Shown here: positions 35,306-48,774 of the stretch, one piece after another
Layout: every line of letters begins with the position of its first letter
Numbering within the stretch: position 1 is the first letter of the stretch
Assembly: GCA_033439795.1 (NCBI GenBank)
Contig: JAUTDP010000012.1
Span: forward strand, 2,108,001 to 2,172,000
Source of the DNA: Sordaria brevicollis
Taxonomy: Eukaryota; Ascomycota; Sordariomycetes; Sordariales; Sordariaceae
Reading direction: 5' to 3'
DNA length: 64,000 nucleotides
Translations under genes and position numbers: made by a program
Notes under the pieces: model-generated
Told to the model about the DNA's origin: nothing
Seen by the model: the letters and a program-made list of their open reading frames with translations, nothing else
Database searches by the model: none

Positions 35306-35490
35306 AATTCAACCGTATAAAGTAAACTCTAATAGCTAATCTTATTACCCTATAAAGTAGATTTTAATAGCTAATTTTATTACCCTATAAAGTAGGCTCT
35401 AATAACCAATTTAACTACCCTATAAAATAGGTTCTAATAACCAATCTTACTACCCTATAAAGTGGGCTCTAGTAATTAATCTTATATAAT
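35306..35490. repeat. 35-bp tandem repeat, about five copies
   Basis: The anchor TATAAA recurs at 35316, 35351, 35386, 35421 and 35456, a constant 35-bp period. Units contain CCCTATAAAGTAGGCTCTAA-like text and differ mainly by C/T and G/A changes. Confidence 0.8.
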
Positions 35491-36079
35491 AAAAAAATTT
35501 AATAAAATTAATAAAAAAAAAATCTAATAATTTAAATATTCGAATACCCGCCCGCCAATAATTATAACGTAAATATAAGGGCTCGGACGCCCGACCTAAA
35601 AAATATAAACCCTAACCCTACGTATAAGGTCGGTTTTATAATATTAATTTCTCTTTTAATTCAACTCCAAAATTTATATAATTAATATTAATCGATTTAA
35701 AATAATCCAACGAATAAAATAATATAATTATATTAAAATTTAAATAATATTTAATTATATAATTATTATTATACGAAAAATATTATACGCGCTTCCCTTT
35801 TATATATTTTAATACTAAATTAATTACGCGATTAACCCGCCTTTAAACCGCCTATATAAAACATTAATTACTATAAATTACTTATATTCGTTATACTAAC
35901 GTATTCTTAAACGCTATTATATAATTATTTTATTCGATTATTTCCTCCTCCTTAATTATATCCTCCTTATTAATATCGTCGATTATAACGGTTATAATAA
36001 TATTTTTATTATTAATAGGAGGTTTTAAATTATTTGGGTTATTCCTTTTAATTTAATTATAAAACGCTGTAATTACGTA

Positions 36080-36700
36080 TATAAAATTGTATTGAATTTC
36101 GATCGAATATTCTAAAATTAACGATTATACGATTTTGAACCGCCGCTTTATTTTACCGATAAACTCGACCTTCGTACGGTATTTTAAATACTTTAAATTA
36201 TATAACTCCTTTTTATTCTTCGGTCGACCTTTCCTAATACTCTATTTAATAAAATAATAACGTATTATAATGTATAATATAAAAACGCCCTATATTATAT
36301 AAAATTTAACGTCGGTAAAGTAAAATTTTTTAATCAATATTATAAATTTAAATACGAAAGCTAATTTTAATAACCTAATATTATATATTAATCCCTTTAC
36401 TCTTAGAAAAATATATATAAATAACCTATTAAGACCGATCGTAATAAATACGTTTTATATTATATAATTTTTATGACCTCGCTAAGCATTAATTTTATTA
36501 ATTAGTACGCAGATATAAATTGAAGTCCTATTAATAATATTAAAATAATTTCGGAAGAATCGTTTAACGCTTACTCCCGTAGCGTATTTTTATATATTAT
36601 ATTAAATTCTAAGAGAATAATAATTTTAATATATAATAAAACTATTACGACTAATATTTCGTTAAAAATACAATTAATAGTCCTAATATTATAATTAAAC
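36080..36700 (-). pseudogene. PIF/Harbinger-like DDE transposase remnant
   Basis: Reading the minus strand through mutated codons gives, in order, LEFNI-like and RYGSKR segments, a block matching the CVLINQINAxRGHKNY type, then RVKGLIYNIRLLKLA (from an EGSAHDSRVL-like motif), and near the left end RKGRPKNKKELYNL followed by IGKIKRRFKI. This order is that of the DDE_Tnp_4 endonuclease of PIF/Harbinger transposons. It is cut short by element A at 36857 on its N-terminal side. Many stops; not functional. Confidence 0.6.
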
Positions 36701-36856
36701 CAATAAATTATATTTCGCTAAAGTTTATCGTAAGTATAAATATATAAAAATATTATAAACTTCTACTCTATTAATATTCCCCTCGTATTAATTATATTAA
36801 TATTTTTAAATAATTAGTCGACTAAGCGTATAAATAAATATTACCGTATATAATAT

Positions 36857-37142
36857 TGTAAGGGTATCGCTAGGAAGGCCTAGGGGGACCCGCACAATTA
36901 GGGTATGATGGCTTAGGACGACGGATAAAATAGCGGATAAAATAAAGATACTAGGATATAATATAGAGGAAAGGATTTCGGAGTCCGGGCGCCGACTATT
37001 CCGGATTTATAGGGAAGCGTATAAATATAAAAGAAAATAATTCTTAATTAGAAATTTATATTTAATTAAATTAAAATCTTTTTCTTAAAATAGATTTACC
37101 TTATACGACCTATTTTTACGCTCTCGTATTTATAATTTTAAA
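36857..37142 (+). repeat. Element A 5' LTR
   Basis: 286 bp, starts TGTAAGGGTATCGC. Family members at 40752-41037 and 48312-48597 (inverted, element B) and 60938-61223 (direct, element A 3' LTR) all have the same length. Confidence 0.93.
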
Positions 37143-38975
37143 ATTTTTTAGCTTCTACAATTCCGTTAATAAAGGCCGTAAATATAATTAATATACGTAA
37201 AGAGAGTTCGCGCGGAAAAGGCGTTATTAATTCTCGTTATAAAAATAACGTAAGCCTAATATAAGAAATGTATAATTATTTACGTATTATTAATAATATA
37301 ATTAAAAATTTTATTAATAAAGGGGTTATTAATAAATACGGGGAAAACGATTACGAAGTAACGTTTTACGAATTTAAATATAATATTATCCGAAAAGATT
37401 CTAGCGATAAATATAATAATATTAATAATAATAAATTATAATCTGAATTTATATTGCGCGAAAAATCCGAAGGTAATTTTAAATAGGAAATTTAAATACG
37501 GATTGAAGAATAGTATTTAATAAAGAATTTATATACTTTTAACCGTTATTACTTTAGGAGCCTTTATTAATAAAGGGAGTATTATATTAATAGGGCGGAA
37601 TAATAATTATAATTAAAATTTTATTAAAGTAGGAACCCTTTAAAATTTAATTAACGTAACCGTTCTTTATTTGTTCGTAATCGCTTATTAAACGAATATT
37701 TTTAATTTTATTTTCGTTTTTATTCTTATTCCCGTTTTTAATTTTATGCTTATTTTTATTCTTAGACCCGTTCCTATTCCCCGTCCGCCCGATCCGATTA
37801 ATCCGGCCGTTTTAATAGCTTCTCTTCCGCGTAAGAACGTTATAAACGGTAAATATCCTACGAACGTAAGCGTATAAAATAGCGCGAATATTAAAGATTT
37901 ATAAAAATAATACTATAATTCCTATAAATATTATTATAATTTATATAGAAAATTATAGGTTAAGGAAATAAAGAATCCTATTTACGTCCCCCTACGTATA
38001 ACGTTTATAAATTAATAACGAATAATATAAATATCGAAGTCGAAAATTAGATTAATAATATCGAAAATAGTAATTAAATTCGTAAAAGTATTAATACTTA
38101 TTAATTTATTTAATAGGCCCTTTTTAAGGCTAATAATTTTATAATTATTTTATAATATATATATTTTGTTACCCTCTTCGATAATAAGGGTTAAAAACAA
38201 TTTGCGATATAGGAAGAAATTTTAGGGTTTATTCGTAAGGAATATATTGCCCCCGAAGTTTACGAATTCGATATTAAAGAATAATTATTCTTTATACGTT
38301 AAAGCGATAATAAAGACCCGTAAAAGTTATAGGACCGATATTAATATAATTATTAATAATTTAATAGAAATATTATTGTAAATAAGTAATTAATATACGA
38401 TTTCTTTTTTTAATTAAAGAAAGACGTATATAATTACTTCCGTACGTATTAAATTTTTATTAATAATTTAGTAGAGATCATTTCGAAGGTAATAAATTAG
38501 TAAATCGAATTTAAAAATAAAAAATGAATTCCGAAGGACGAATTAAATAAAAGTTATTATAATAAATAATTTTTACGCTATAAAGGGTTTTCGAATAATA
38601 AACGTTTTAATTATAATAAGGATTATAATTGAAATTATAATTAGGATTATAATCGGGATTATAATTCCGGAGGGCGTAAAAGTTATAAAAATAATTAATC
38701 CCCTAATAAATAAAATAGAAATAATAATAAATCCGGCCTAAATTATTATAATTATAAAAATAAAGGATATTACGTTCGTAATTATATAAAGTATAAAAAG
38801 ATAAATAATTAGGACCGGCCGAAAGAGAAGGTTATTATTTAAAGCGTAATTATTAAATAAAATACTAGACGTAATAATAATAAAGAAGATAATTATATTT
38901 CGGATATTAAAGAATTAGTAAAAGGTTAAGTTTTATAAAAGAGCCGTTATTTAATAGGGTTAGTAATTTTAAAAC

Positions 38976-39065
38976 GGGGAGGATGGCTCAGTTGGGAAGA
39001 TCTGAGTTTTGGTTCCCCTTTCGTTTATTCGAAAGGTCGTGGGTTCGATTCCCGCTCCTCCCCCA
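38976..39065 (+). ncRNA. tRNA-like head with Pol III A and B boxes
   Basis: The acceptor and T stems pair well (GTGGG with CCCGC around TTCGATT). The D stem has one mismatch. The anticodon arm is not standard, so this is more likely a SINE promoter head or tRNA pseudogene than a working tRNA. Confidence 0.6.
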
Positions 39066-39764
39066 GCCGAAGTTTTTCGGCATTATCTCCCCGTTGTTCC
39101 CGCTTAAAATTAGAACGTTAAAAAGAGTCGGGGGCTCGCCCTAGTTTAAAACCTTGGCTACGTGACTTGGTACGTGTTAAACTCTTCTTCGATAAGAAGA
39201 TAACGGCCTCTCCTCTCTCCGCTTATTAGGGTTTTCGGAATTTTAAACCCTATTTTAAAAATTAATTTCCAAGAGTCCTAGTCCACCTCTATAATCTTAA
39301 ATTATCCCATTTTATTTAATTAAGTGAATTAGCTAATATTTTACGATTCCCGGTATTTATTCGACATTGCTAATTGGCCGATTAGCGAGATAACCCCCGA
39401 GAAATCCCCGTTTCTTTACCCTCTATACTTTAGGAAGGAAAATAAAACGATAACGATAACGATAACGATAAAAAGCAATAGGGTAGGGAAACGAGGTACT
39501 AATAAAGAGCCCCTAAAAAGTTCCACCGGGAACGGCGAAGTATTTAGAACGGAAATAAATACTCGGAAGAATCCGGAAAATCCCCTTAAGCCCCGTAGTG
39601 AGACGGAAAAAGGTTGAAGGAGGGTTAGGATTAATAAAGAAGCTGGAGGTTTTCACCCGGATTTCAATAATACGGTTTTTCCTCTAGAATTTGAACGGAA
39701 GCTGCACCGCATACCTATTAGGTTCTAGTTTAACTAGTTAGCGTGATAAGACAATAAATAAATA
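38976..39764 (+). mobile_element. tRNA-headed SINE-like insertion in element A, not RIP-mutated
   Basis: About 790 bp of near-normal GC content inside RIP-mutated DNA. The first 88 bp look like a tRNA: GGGGAGG acceptor 5' strand, A box TGGCTCAGTTGG, T loop GGTTCGATTCC, and TCCTCCCC at the 3' strand, with an enlarged anticodon region that folds as CCTTTCG-TTTATT-CGAAAGG. The body has no long ORF and contains four copies of AACGAT (about 39449-39472). The 3' end is an AATA-type tail (ACAATAAATAAATAAA). It is flanked by AATTTTAAAACGG at 38965-38977 and 39765-39777. The sister element B has the uninterrupted site (about 46484-46500). These features fit a SINE inserted by a LINE-type machinery. 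Confidence 0.75.
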
Positions 39765-40165
39765 AATTTTAAAACGGCCGGAAGAAATGGGCTAGGTAAG
39801 ATTTTTATAATATTAATTATATTAAAGGGTCGCCGATTAGAAGAATATATAGACTTAAATTTAAAAATAAAGGTTAATATTATATATAAGAATTTTATAA
39901 AGAAATATAAACTAAAGAAAATAGAAATTAATATTCTATTTATTTTAATAAATACGAATAATAAAGAAATGCGTTATTACGGAACGTACGAATTAATATT
40001 TATTTTAAAAAATTAAAAGGGTTAAAAAAGAGAATTTATTTAATTATTTTATACGATCCGAAGAAATAATTAAATATTATTATTATTATTATTTATATTA
40101 GGTATAGGTTTTAAAAGTATTATTATATATATTAGTAAAAACGAATTTGAATTTGAAGGGGTATT

Positions 40166-40533
40166 ATTACGGCACTAAATTATTGGTAACACTCCTTAGG
40201 CGTCTTGGCACCGAATTACCAGCGGAGTATAGTCGTGCTTATAATTATATTTCTACTTTATTTATATATATAGTCCGGGAGTAGAGTTTTCGCTACTCTC
40301 TCTCGATTTTCTCCTCTTCGTATAATAAATTATTACGATACCGATTTAGTAGAAGCTTAAAGAAGACGTATTATTATACGAAGAGGAGAAAATCGAGAGA
40401 GAGTAGCGAAAATTCTATTCCCGGATTATATATATAAGTGAGGTGGAGATATAATTGTAAGCACGATTATACTCCGCTAATAATTCGGTACTAAGACGCT
40501 TAGGGAGCGTTGCCGATAATTTAGTGCCGTAAT
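40166..40533. mobile_element. 368-bp foldback (MITE-like) element in element A
   Basis: It starts ATTACGGCACTAAATTAT and ends with the reverse complement. The two arms are each about 160-165 bp and pair almost throughout, with mismatches that are C/T or G/A, around a spacer of about 40 bp. Flanks are GGGTATT (40159-40165) and AGGTACC (40534-40540), a 7-bp duplication if C-to-T and G-to-A changes are allowed. Element B has the empty site near 46095-46110. No coding capacity, so it would be non-autonomous. Confidence 0.75.
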
Positions 40534-40751
40534 AGGTACCCTTTATTAATATTATAATTTTTGCGCGTAAAATAATATATAGTAACCGAATTAATATTAT
40601 TAATTTATTTTTAATATATAATTTATTAAAGCCGGATTTTAAAAACGTAGACGAAAATAAAAAGCCGCCCGAAAGCGCGATAAATAATATTCCCCTAGCG
40701 TTAAAAGGGTTTAAAGATATATTTTTTAGAGAAAAAGTTAAAGCGTTACTA

Positions 40752-41037
40752 TGTAAAGTCATAGGTACGAGAGGGTGAGAGTAAGTCGTATAAGGTAAGT
40801 CTATTTTGGGAAAAAGACTTTAGCTTAGCTAAATATAAGTTTCTAATTAAGAGCTATCCTCTTTTATACTTATACGCTTCCCTATAAATCCGGAACAGTC
40901 GGCGCCCGGACTCCGAAATCCTTTCTTCTATATTATATCCTACTATCCTTATTTTATCTACTATTTTATTTATTATCTTAAATTATTATACCCTAATTAT
41001 ACGGGTCCCCCTAAGCCTTCTTAATAATACCCTTATA
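40752..41037 (-). repeat. Element B 3' LTR
   Basis: 286 bp, begins TGTAAAGTCATAGG on the plus strand, which is the reverse complement of the LTR end. Confidence 0.92.
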
Positions 41038-42099
41038 ATTATCCCCCCCTTAGAAGTTATAATCCTTTATAATTCTAATATTAATTATTATAATCCGTAG
41101 AAAACTTTATTTCTTATTTTAGAAAACCCTATTTTCCGCTCGTATATTACGCTACGCCTCGGTTCTATTATACCGTCTAACTATCCGTTCCTATTATACC
41201 GTTTAATTATCTATTCCTATTATACCGTCTAATTATCCGTTCTTATTTTACGCATTGGCGTTATTCCCCCCCCCGGCTAATTTAATCCCTAAACCGTACT
41301 ATTACGTAATAATTATTATAGTACCCATAGAGGCGACGCTTCTACGTTAAATAATTTTATTAAAAGACTTAAAAACCGACCGGCGATATTTATATTAATA
41401 TATTAAACGAAGTAACGGTCCCCGCTTATCCCGGTTATTTATATTATATTAATATTTCCACGCTTATTAGCCGCGGCATTATAATAGCCGGTCGGCTTTA
41501 TAATTAATATTCGCCCTCTAAGGTTACTATTAGGTTCCCGGAAACCGATTCCGAAACGGTTTAATTTCCGCGCATTATATATTTTATTTACCGTTTCGGT
41601 ATTCTTTTCCCTTTATATCCTTTCTCCGGATAGAAAGTATTTTACCCTAAATAATTAAGGATTTTAAAGGAATTCCGAAATAAAATAGAAATTTTATCCC
41701 GAATTAGGATTAAAATTTTATCCGGAATCGGTTCTAAGGTTTAACCCGAATTACTTTTCTTCTTTTTAGAATTAAACCCCTACAATCCCTAAAATATAAG
41801 GAAGGACTTATTAACTTTAACCGGCTAATTCAATTATTAAAAGCCCTAATATATATTAATTATTTCCGGGAGCCGGAAATATTCTAAATTATATCGTCGA
41901 CCGACGACTATTTACTCTATATAATCGGTAATTTATTATATTTCCTTTATTTAAAAAGTTTTATTAATATCCGTATTTATTAATCGGTTATAAATTTTTC
42001 TATAATTTAGGCCATTATAATTATATTAAACCGGGTAACCCTTAACGTTATTTATAAATAAATGCTAAGGAAGAATTTACCGATTGGTTTTAAATCCCC

Positions 42100-42450
42100 C
42101 CAATTTAATTATCTTATCCTTATTAAACGGAGAATCTTTATTCCAATAAAAAATATTAGAACAATTATTTTTTTAATATATTAAATTTTTTATAATTTTA
42201 ATAAAGAATTTATTAATTAATTTAAATTCTCTTAATTTAATTATTTTATTTTTATTAGACGGAGAATCTGTAATTTAATAGGAAGTATTAAAATAATTCT
42301 CCCCTTAATATATTAAATTTTTTATAATCCTAATAGAAAATTTACTGGTTATTTTAGGTCCTCCTAATTTAATTACCTATCCTTATCGGACGGAAAATTC
42401 CTAATTTAATAAAAATATTAAAGAGGCTCTTCTTCCGGTTTTTAATATTC
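42100..42450 (-). repeat. 132-bp tandem repeat in element B, three units
   Basis: Corresponding points recur at 42144, 42276 and 42407 (spacing 131-132). It lies between the pol remnant and the 3' LTR. The sister element A has five units at 59300-59955. Confidence 0.85.
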
Positions 42451-45339
42451 GGATTCTCTAAACTCTTTATAATTTTAACTCGCAATTCGGCGCAATTATT
42501 TTTTAATTAATATTATATTAAAATATTTAAAATTAAATTACCGGTTTTTAAATATTTTATTTCTAATATAAATTACTTTTAATTTATTCCGCTACGTAAA
42601 TTTTCCGCCGGCGATAATATTTCTTTTCTTATTAATAAATAAATTTTTAATTCCTATCCCTATTAGGGTATATAATAATTATTCGCTTATTGAATTTTAT
42701 ATATAATATTTCGCACTATATCCGGCGTTTATTATTCTTTATAATTATAAAATAATAAATTTTCATTTCTTATTTACGCTAATTATCCTATTTCTTATAA
42801 TACTTCTACTTAATTTTCTAATATTTAGAGAACGCTTTTTACGTATTTTCGAAGTATTTTTTAAATTCTTAAATATTATACTCTACGGGCTACCTTATTT
42901 ATTTAATTAAAAACCTCTAATTTATATTTATTCTTCAATAATCTACGATTTCTTTAATTTTTTACTCCTTTTATTTATTATATAACTCCGGTAATAGTAT
43001 TTTATAATTTCCGTTTTTTTTACTCTTTTAAAATTCTAATAAATTAATTAAAAAAATATTATATATCCGGTTATATTATATCGGTAAAACTATTTAATAC
43101 GCTTAAGAATTAATTTTCTTTAATACTTTAATTTTAATATACGTAGGTATTTATTTCCTATTTTTAAATCGGAAATTCTTAATTAATAGGCCTATAATAT
43201 TATTTAATTAAAATTTAATCGGCGTATACCTTTGATTATACCCCTTCTTTTATATTTCTATTATTTAATTTTAATAACGTTATATTACTTTACGAATTTC
43301 CTTTAATTTCTATAATCGTTCTTTTACGCCTTAAATTTTAATAAGATTCCGCCCCTTAATATATTCGATTATACGTAAGTAATAATTATATAAGGTTTTA
43401 AATAGCGAAACCCTTATAATTATATACGTAGAATTATTATACGCGAATTCTACTTCCGGGAATTTTTTATTTTAAAATATAGGGTCGCTTTTTAAAATTC
43501 GAATACGTAAAATCTTTTCGATAATTTAATATAAATGTTCCGTTTATTTATTTATTTACGGGTAGAATATAATAAATAATTTTCGTAGGATTTTACGCGT
43601 TTTAATAAATTCCTTTTAAAATTCGTTAATAAATAATTTATTCTTATCGTTTACAATTTTTAATAGTAAGCCGAATCGGTATTTTATATATTTATATAAT
43701 AAGGACGTTATAAAAATTATATTAAACGTTTTAATAATAAATATAAATAAAATTATTTTAATAAATTAGTTTATAATTATTAAAATAGCGTTATATATTT
43801 TCCTATTGGCCCCTTAATTCGGTAAAAGGTTAATAATAAAATTGATATTAATTTTTTAAAAAGGTTATTTAAATAATAATAAAGATTAAAAATCTCCGTA
43901 GGGTCGGTATTAGGGTTTTTAAATCCCTTAATATAATTCGCACTTTATAATATATTTCCGAACGTTTTATATAAAGCCCTCTTAATAGAATTTTTTTTTA
44001 ATAAATTCTAGGGTTTTAGGCGTATTTATATAATTAGCCCTTAAATTATTATAATAAAAGCGTAAAATTTCTTTACGGAATAATCCTTTTTTAAAAATTA
44101 TTAACCGTTTTTTAAAATAAAAAACCCTTTAATTATTTAATTTATATCCTTCGATTATAATCTTTTTAAATTAAATAATCGCTACCCATTCGGCTAAATT
44201 TAAATCTTTAGGTTGAAATCCCTTTATAATAATATAAAATTCCCGGTTCGTTAAGGGTACTTAAAGGATTTCTCGGTATATTATCTTCCTTACGATTTTA
44301 CGTAGTAAAATTTAAAGGAATATTCTTTTTATTAATTATATTAATAAAATATTTTTTATAATAATAACGGATTATATTATTCGTCGAATTTATTTAACGA
44401 AGGTATAAGTTATAAATTTATTTTTATACCGGTATAGGATTTTAGAATTTAATTACTCTCTAATTATATTTAATAATTTTGAAATAAGGCCTAATTTCTT
44501 TTAACGGGTCGGTAAAACGTCGTTATAAATTATATCCCCCTTTATATAATTTAGCCTCTTAAATAAACCGTTTATTAAATTTATTTTCCCTAACCGGTAT
44601 TTTATTTCGAAATTGAATTAAAATAATTAATAAATTTAACGAATTAACCTTCTATACAAATCGCTTACTAATAATTCTGTAATATTCTCTAACGCTTTAT
44701 AATTTATAAATATTATAAATAACTTCGGAAATCCTTTTAAATAATATACTTAATAATTTAAATTAATTATAATAACGAATAATTCTTATTAATTTATATA
44801 CTATTATTATTCTACGTTTATTAATTTTTTAAAAAAGAACGCTACGGAGTATTAAATATCTCTTATAAATTAGAATAAAATTCCTAAAATAACCCTTTAC
44901 AAAGCGTCCGTTTTAATTTTAATTTTTTTAATTAAATTTTAATAACGAAAGATCGGTACCGTTATAAACGCTTCCTTTAAGGCCCGGAATACTTTATTAA
45001 CCTTTTTAATTTAATAGAACGTATTTAATTTCCGCCCATTTTTATTCCCTTTTAATAAATTAATAATAAATTCTATTATATAAAAATACCGGTATACGAA
45101 CCGTCGGTAAAAATTAGCAAATCTTAAAAATATTTAAATATTATAAAAGGATTTAAGCGTTAATTATTCTTAGACCGCCTTTACCCATTCGGGATTTATT
45201 ATTACCCTTTCCGTAATAATTTAATAATTAAAGAAATCGATATAATTTTTATAAAATTCGTATTTAAACGCTTTTATAAAAAGTTAGGTAGTATATAAAT
45301 ATTCGAAGATTAAACGGAAATATTCGTTATATTTTTCCT

Positions 45340-45730
45340 TAAAATTCGAATAAATTAAAATATTATTAAAATATATTATATAAATACGGTCGATAAATCC
45401 CACGAATACTTTATATATATATATTTAAAATATAGCGGGTACGTTTATAAGCCTAAATAATATTATTATATATTCGAAGTAACCGTATTGCGTTTTGAAA
45501 ACGGTTTTTTACTAATCCCTTTCTTTAATTCAAATCTAATAATACGCTTCGCGTAAATTAATTTTAAAAAATACTTTAGCGCCGATTATTTAATTTATTA
45601 ATTCGCTAATTAATAATAATAAGTATTAATTTTTAATAATAATTTTATTTAATCCTTAGTAATTAATATATAATTATAATATATTATCCTTTTTAGGTAT
45701 AAATAAAATTAATACCCTAATAGAATTTTA
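45340..45730 (-). pseudogene. Element B reverse transcriptase relic
   Basis: Minus-strand reading gives LFIPKKDN, GLNKIIIKNQYLLLLISELI and, downstream, IYFNNILIYSNFKEKY. The YxDD box is mutated to YFNN. Ty3/gypsy type. Confidence 0.85.
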
Positions 45731-48311
45731 AAAGTAACGGATATAGTTAATTTATAAATTCTTTTTTAAATATTCGTATAGCATTTTTAATTATATAATA
45801 AATAGAAGGTAAATAGGGATATTTAGTATTTTTTCCCCTTCCTTAAGGACGATTTTGTATTTAGCGTCCGGCAATTGTAATAACGCTTTAACCTTTTCTT
45901 TAAAAAATATATCTTTAAACCCTTTTAACGCTAAGGGAATATTATTTACCGTACTTTCGGGCGGTTCTTTATTTTCGTTTACGTTTTTAAAGTCCGGTTT
46001 TAATAAATTATATATTAAAATTAGGTTAATAATATAAATTCGGTTATTATATATTACTTTATACGCGAGAATTATAATATTAATAAGGAATACCCCTTCA
46101 AATTTAAATTCGTTCTTATTAATATATATAATAATACTTTTAAAATTTATACCTAATATAAATAATAATAATAGCGGTATTCGACTATCTCTTCGGATTA
46201 TATAAAATAATTAAATAAATTCTTTTTTTTAACCCTTCCAATCCTTTAGAATAAATATTAATTTATACGCTCCGTAGTAATATATTTTTTTATTATTCGT
46301 ACTTATTAAAATAAATAAAATACCGGTTTTTATTTTCTTTAATTTATACTTCTTTACGAAATTTTTATATATAATATTAACCTCTACTCCTAAATCTAAA
46401 TTTATATATTCTTCTAATTAACAACCCCTTAACGTAATTAATATTATAAAAATCCTATTTAGCCCGTTTCTTCCGGCCGTTTTAAAACCGTTAACCCCGT
46501 CGAACGACGGTTCTTCTATAAGGTTTAACCTTTTACCAATTCTTTAATATCCGAAATATAATTATCTTCTTTATTATTACTACGTTTAATATCTTATTCG
46601 GTAATTATATTTTAAATAATAACTTTCTCTCTCGGCCGGTTTTAATTATTTATTTTTCTATATTTTATATAATTGCGAATATAATATCCTTTATTTCTAT
46701 AATTATAATAATTTAGGCTAAATTCGTTATTATTCCCATTTTATTTATTAAAGGATTAATCTTTTTTACGGCTTTTACGCCCTCTAGAATTATAATCCTA
46801 ATTATAATTTTAATTATAATTTTAATTATAATCCCTATTATAATTAGAATATTCGTTATTCGAAAACCCCTTATAGCGCGAAAATTATTCGTTATAGCGA
46901 CCTTTACTTATTTCGTCCCTTAGGGTTTACTTCTTATTTTTAAATTCGGTTTACTAATTTATTACCTTCAAAATAATCTCTACCAGGTTATTAATAAGAA
47001 TTTAATACGTATAGAAGTAATTATATACGTTTTTTTTTAACTAAAAGAGGAAATTATATATTAATTATTTATTTATAATAACGTTTTTACTAAATTATTA
47101 ATAATTATATTAATATCGGTCCTATAATTTTTATAAATCTTTATTATTATTTTAATATATAAAGAATAATTATTTTTTAATATCGAATTCGTAAACTTCG
47201 GGGGTAATATATTCCTTATAAATAAACCTTAAAAATTCTTCTTATATCGCGGGTCGCTTTTAACTTTTATTATTAAAAAAGGTAATAAAATATATACGCT
47301 ACGAAATAATTATAAAATTATCGGTTTTAAAAAAGGCCTATTAAATAAATTAATAAGTATTAATATTTTTACGAATTTAATTACCGTTTTTAATACCGTC
47401 GATCCAATCTTCGATTTTAATATTTATATTATTCGTTATTAATTTACGAACGTTATACGTAAAGGGACGCAAATAGGATTCTTTATTTCCCTAACCTACG
47501 GTTTTTTATATAAATTATAATAATATTTATAAAAATTATAATATTATCTCTACGAATCTTTAACGTTCGCGCTATTTTACGCGCTTATATTTATAAAACG
47601 TTTACCGCCTATAATACTTTTATACGGGAGAGAAATTATTAGAGCGGCCGGATTAATCGGATTGGGTAAATGGAGAATAGGAACGGGTCTAAAAATAAAA
47701 ACGGGTACGAAATTAAAAACGGGAATAAAAATAAAAATAAAAGCGGGGTTGAAAATATTCGTTTAATAAACGGTTACGTACGGATAGGGAGCGGTTACGT
47801 TAATTAAACTTTAGGGGGTTTTTACCCCGACGAAATTCCGATTATAATTACTATTCTACCTTATCGATATAATACTCCTTTTATTAATAAAAACTCTTAG
47901 AATAGTAGCGGTTAAAGGTATATAAATTCTTTATTAAATACCGCTCTTTAAACCGTATTTAAATTTTTTATTTAAAACTACCTTTAACCTCTTTGCGTAA
48001 TATAAATTCGGATTACAATTTATTATTATTAATATTATTATATTTATCGCCGGGATTTTTTAAGGCGGTACTATTTTCGGGTTCGTAAAACGCCGCCTCG
48101 CAATTATTTTCCCTATATTTATTAATAACCCCTTTATCGGCGGGATTTTTAATTATATTATTAATAATATATAAATAATTATATATCTTTTATATTAAAT
48201 TTATACTATTTTTATAGCGAGAGCTAATAACGCCTTTTCTACGCGAATTCTCTTTACGCTTATTAATTATATTTACAGCCTTTATTAACGGAATCGTAAA
48301 GGTTAAAGAAT

Positions 48312-48597
48312 TGTAAAATTATAAGTACGAAAGGGTAAGAATAAATTATATAAAATAAATCTATTTTAAGAGAAAGATTTTAATTTAATTAAATATAAGT
48401 TTTTGGCCAAGAATTATCCTCTTTTATATTTATACACTTCCTTATAAGTTTAGAACGGTCGGCGCCCGGACTCCGAAATCCTTTCCTCTATATTATATCC
48501 TACTATCCTTATTTTATCCGCTATCTTATCTATTATCCTAAACTACTATACCCTAATTGTGCGGGTCCCCCTAAGCCTTCCTAGCGATACCCTTACA
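48312..48597 (-). repeat. Element B 5' LTR
   Basis: 286 bp; its outer end GATACCCTTACA is followed by the target duplication TACTA. It is one of the better-preserved copies (CCTAATTGTGCGGGTCCCC retained). Confidence 0.92.
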
Positions 48598-48774
48598 TAC
48601 TATAATTATTAGATGTTAAATATAAAATCGTTTTTAAGGAAAGAGAGGAGGTATTTAATATCCTTATTTACCTTCTATTTATTATGTAATTAAAAATGCT
48701 ATACGAATATTTAAAGGAAAATTTATAGATTAATTATATGTATTATTTTTAAAATTCTATTAGAATATTAATTT

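Larger units (their letters stand above)
34701..36851. other. Old host DNA between elements D and A
   Basis: RIP-mutated sequence in which D and A are both inserted. It holds a five-copy 35-bp tandem repeat (35306-35490) and a transposase remnant on the minus strand (about 36080-36700). No intact gene. Confidence 0.6.
40752..48597 (-). mobile_element. Element B: RIP-mutated Ty3/gypsy, same family as A, inserted in A
   Basis: 7,846 bp, in the opposite orientation to A, with 286-bp LTRs at 40752-41037 (3') and 48312-48597 (5') and the target duplication TACTA (40747-40751 and 48598-48602). Joining the A sequence across B restores continuity with the matching place inside B itself. RT remnant on the minus strand at 45340-45730. 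A purine tract (C7 on the plus strand, 41043-41049) abuts the 3' LTR. Confidence 0.93.

Noticed and set aside
40166..40533. Possible regulatory hairpin RNA
   Set aside because: The length, the flanking duplications and the empty site in element B explain it better as a transposed foldback element.
40415..40762. 115-codon minus-strand open frame
   Set aside because: It runs from the element B LTR end through part of RIP-mutated element A into the foldback element, antisense to A. An open frame here is a by-product of the composition.
45855..46037. 60-codon plus-strand open frame similar to part of the previous one
   Set aside because: It is the same retroelement segment in element B, antisense to pol, so the similarity reflects the repeat and not a gene.
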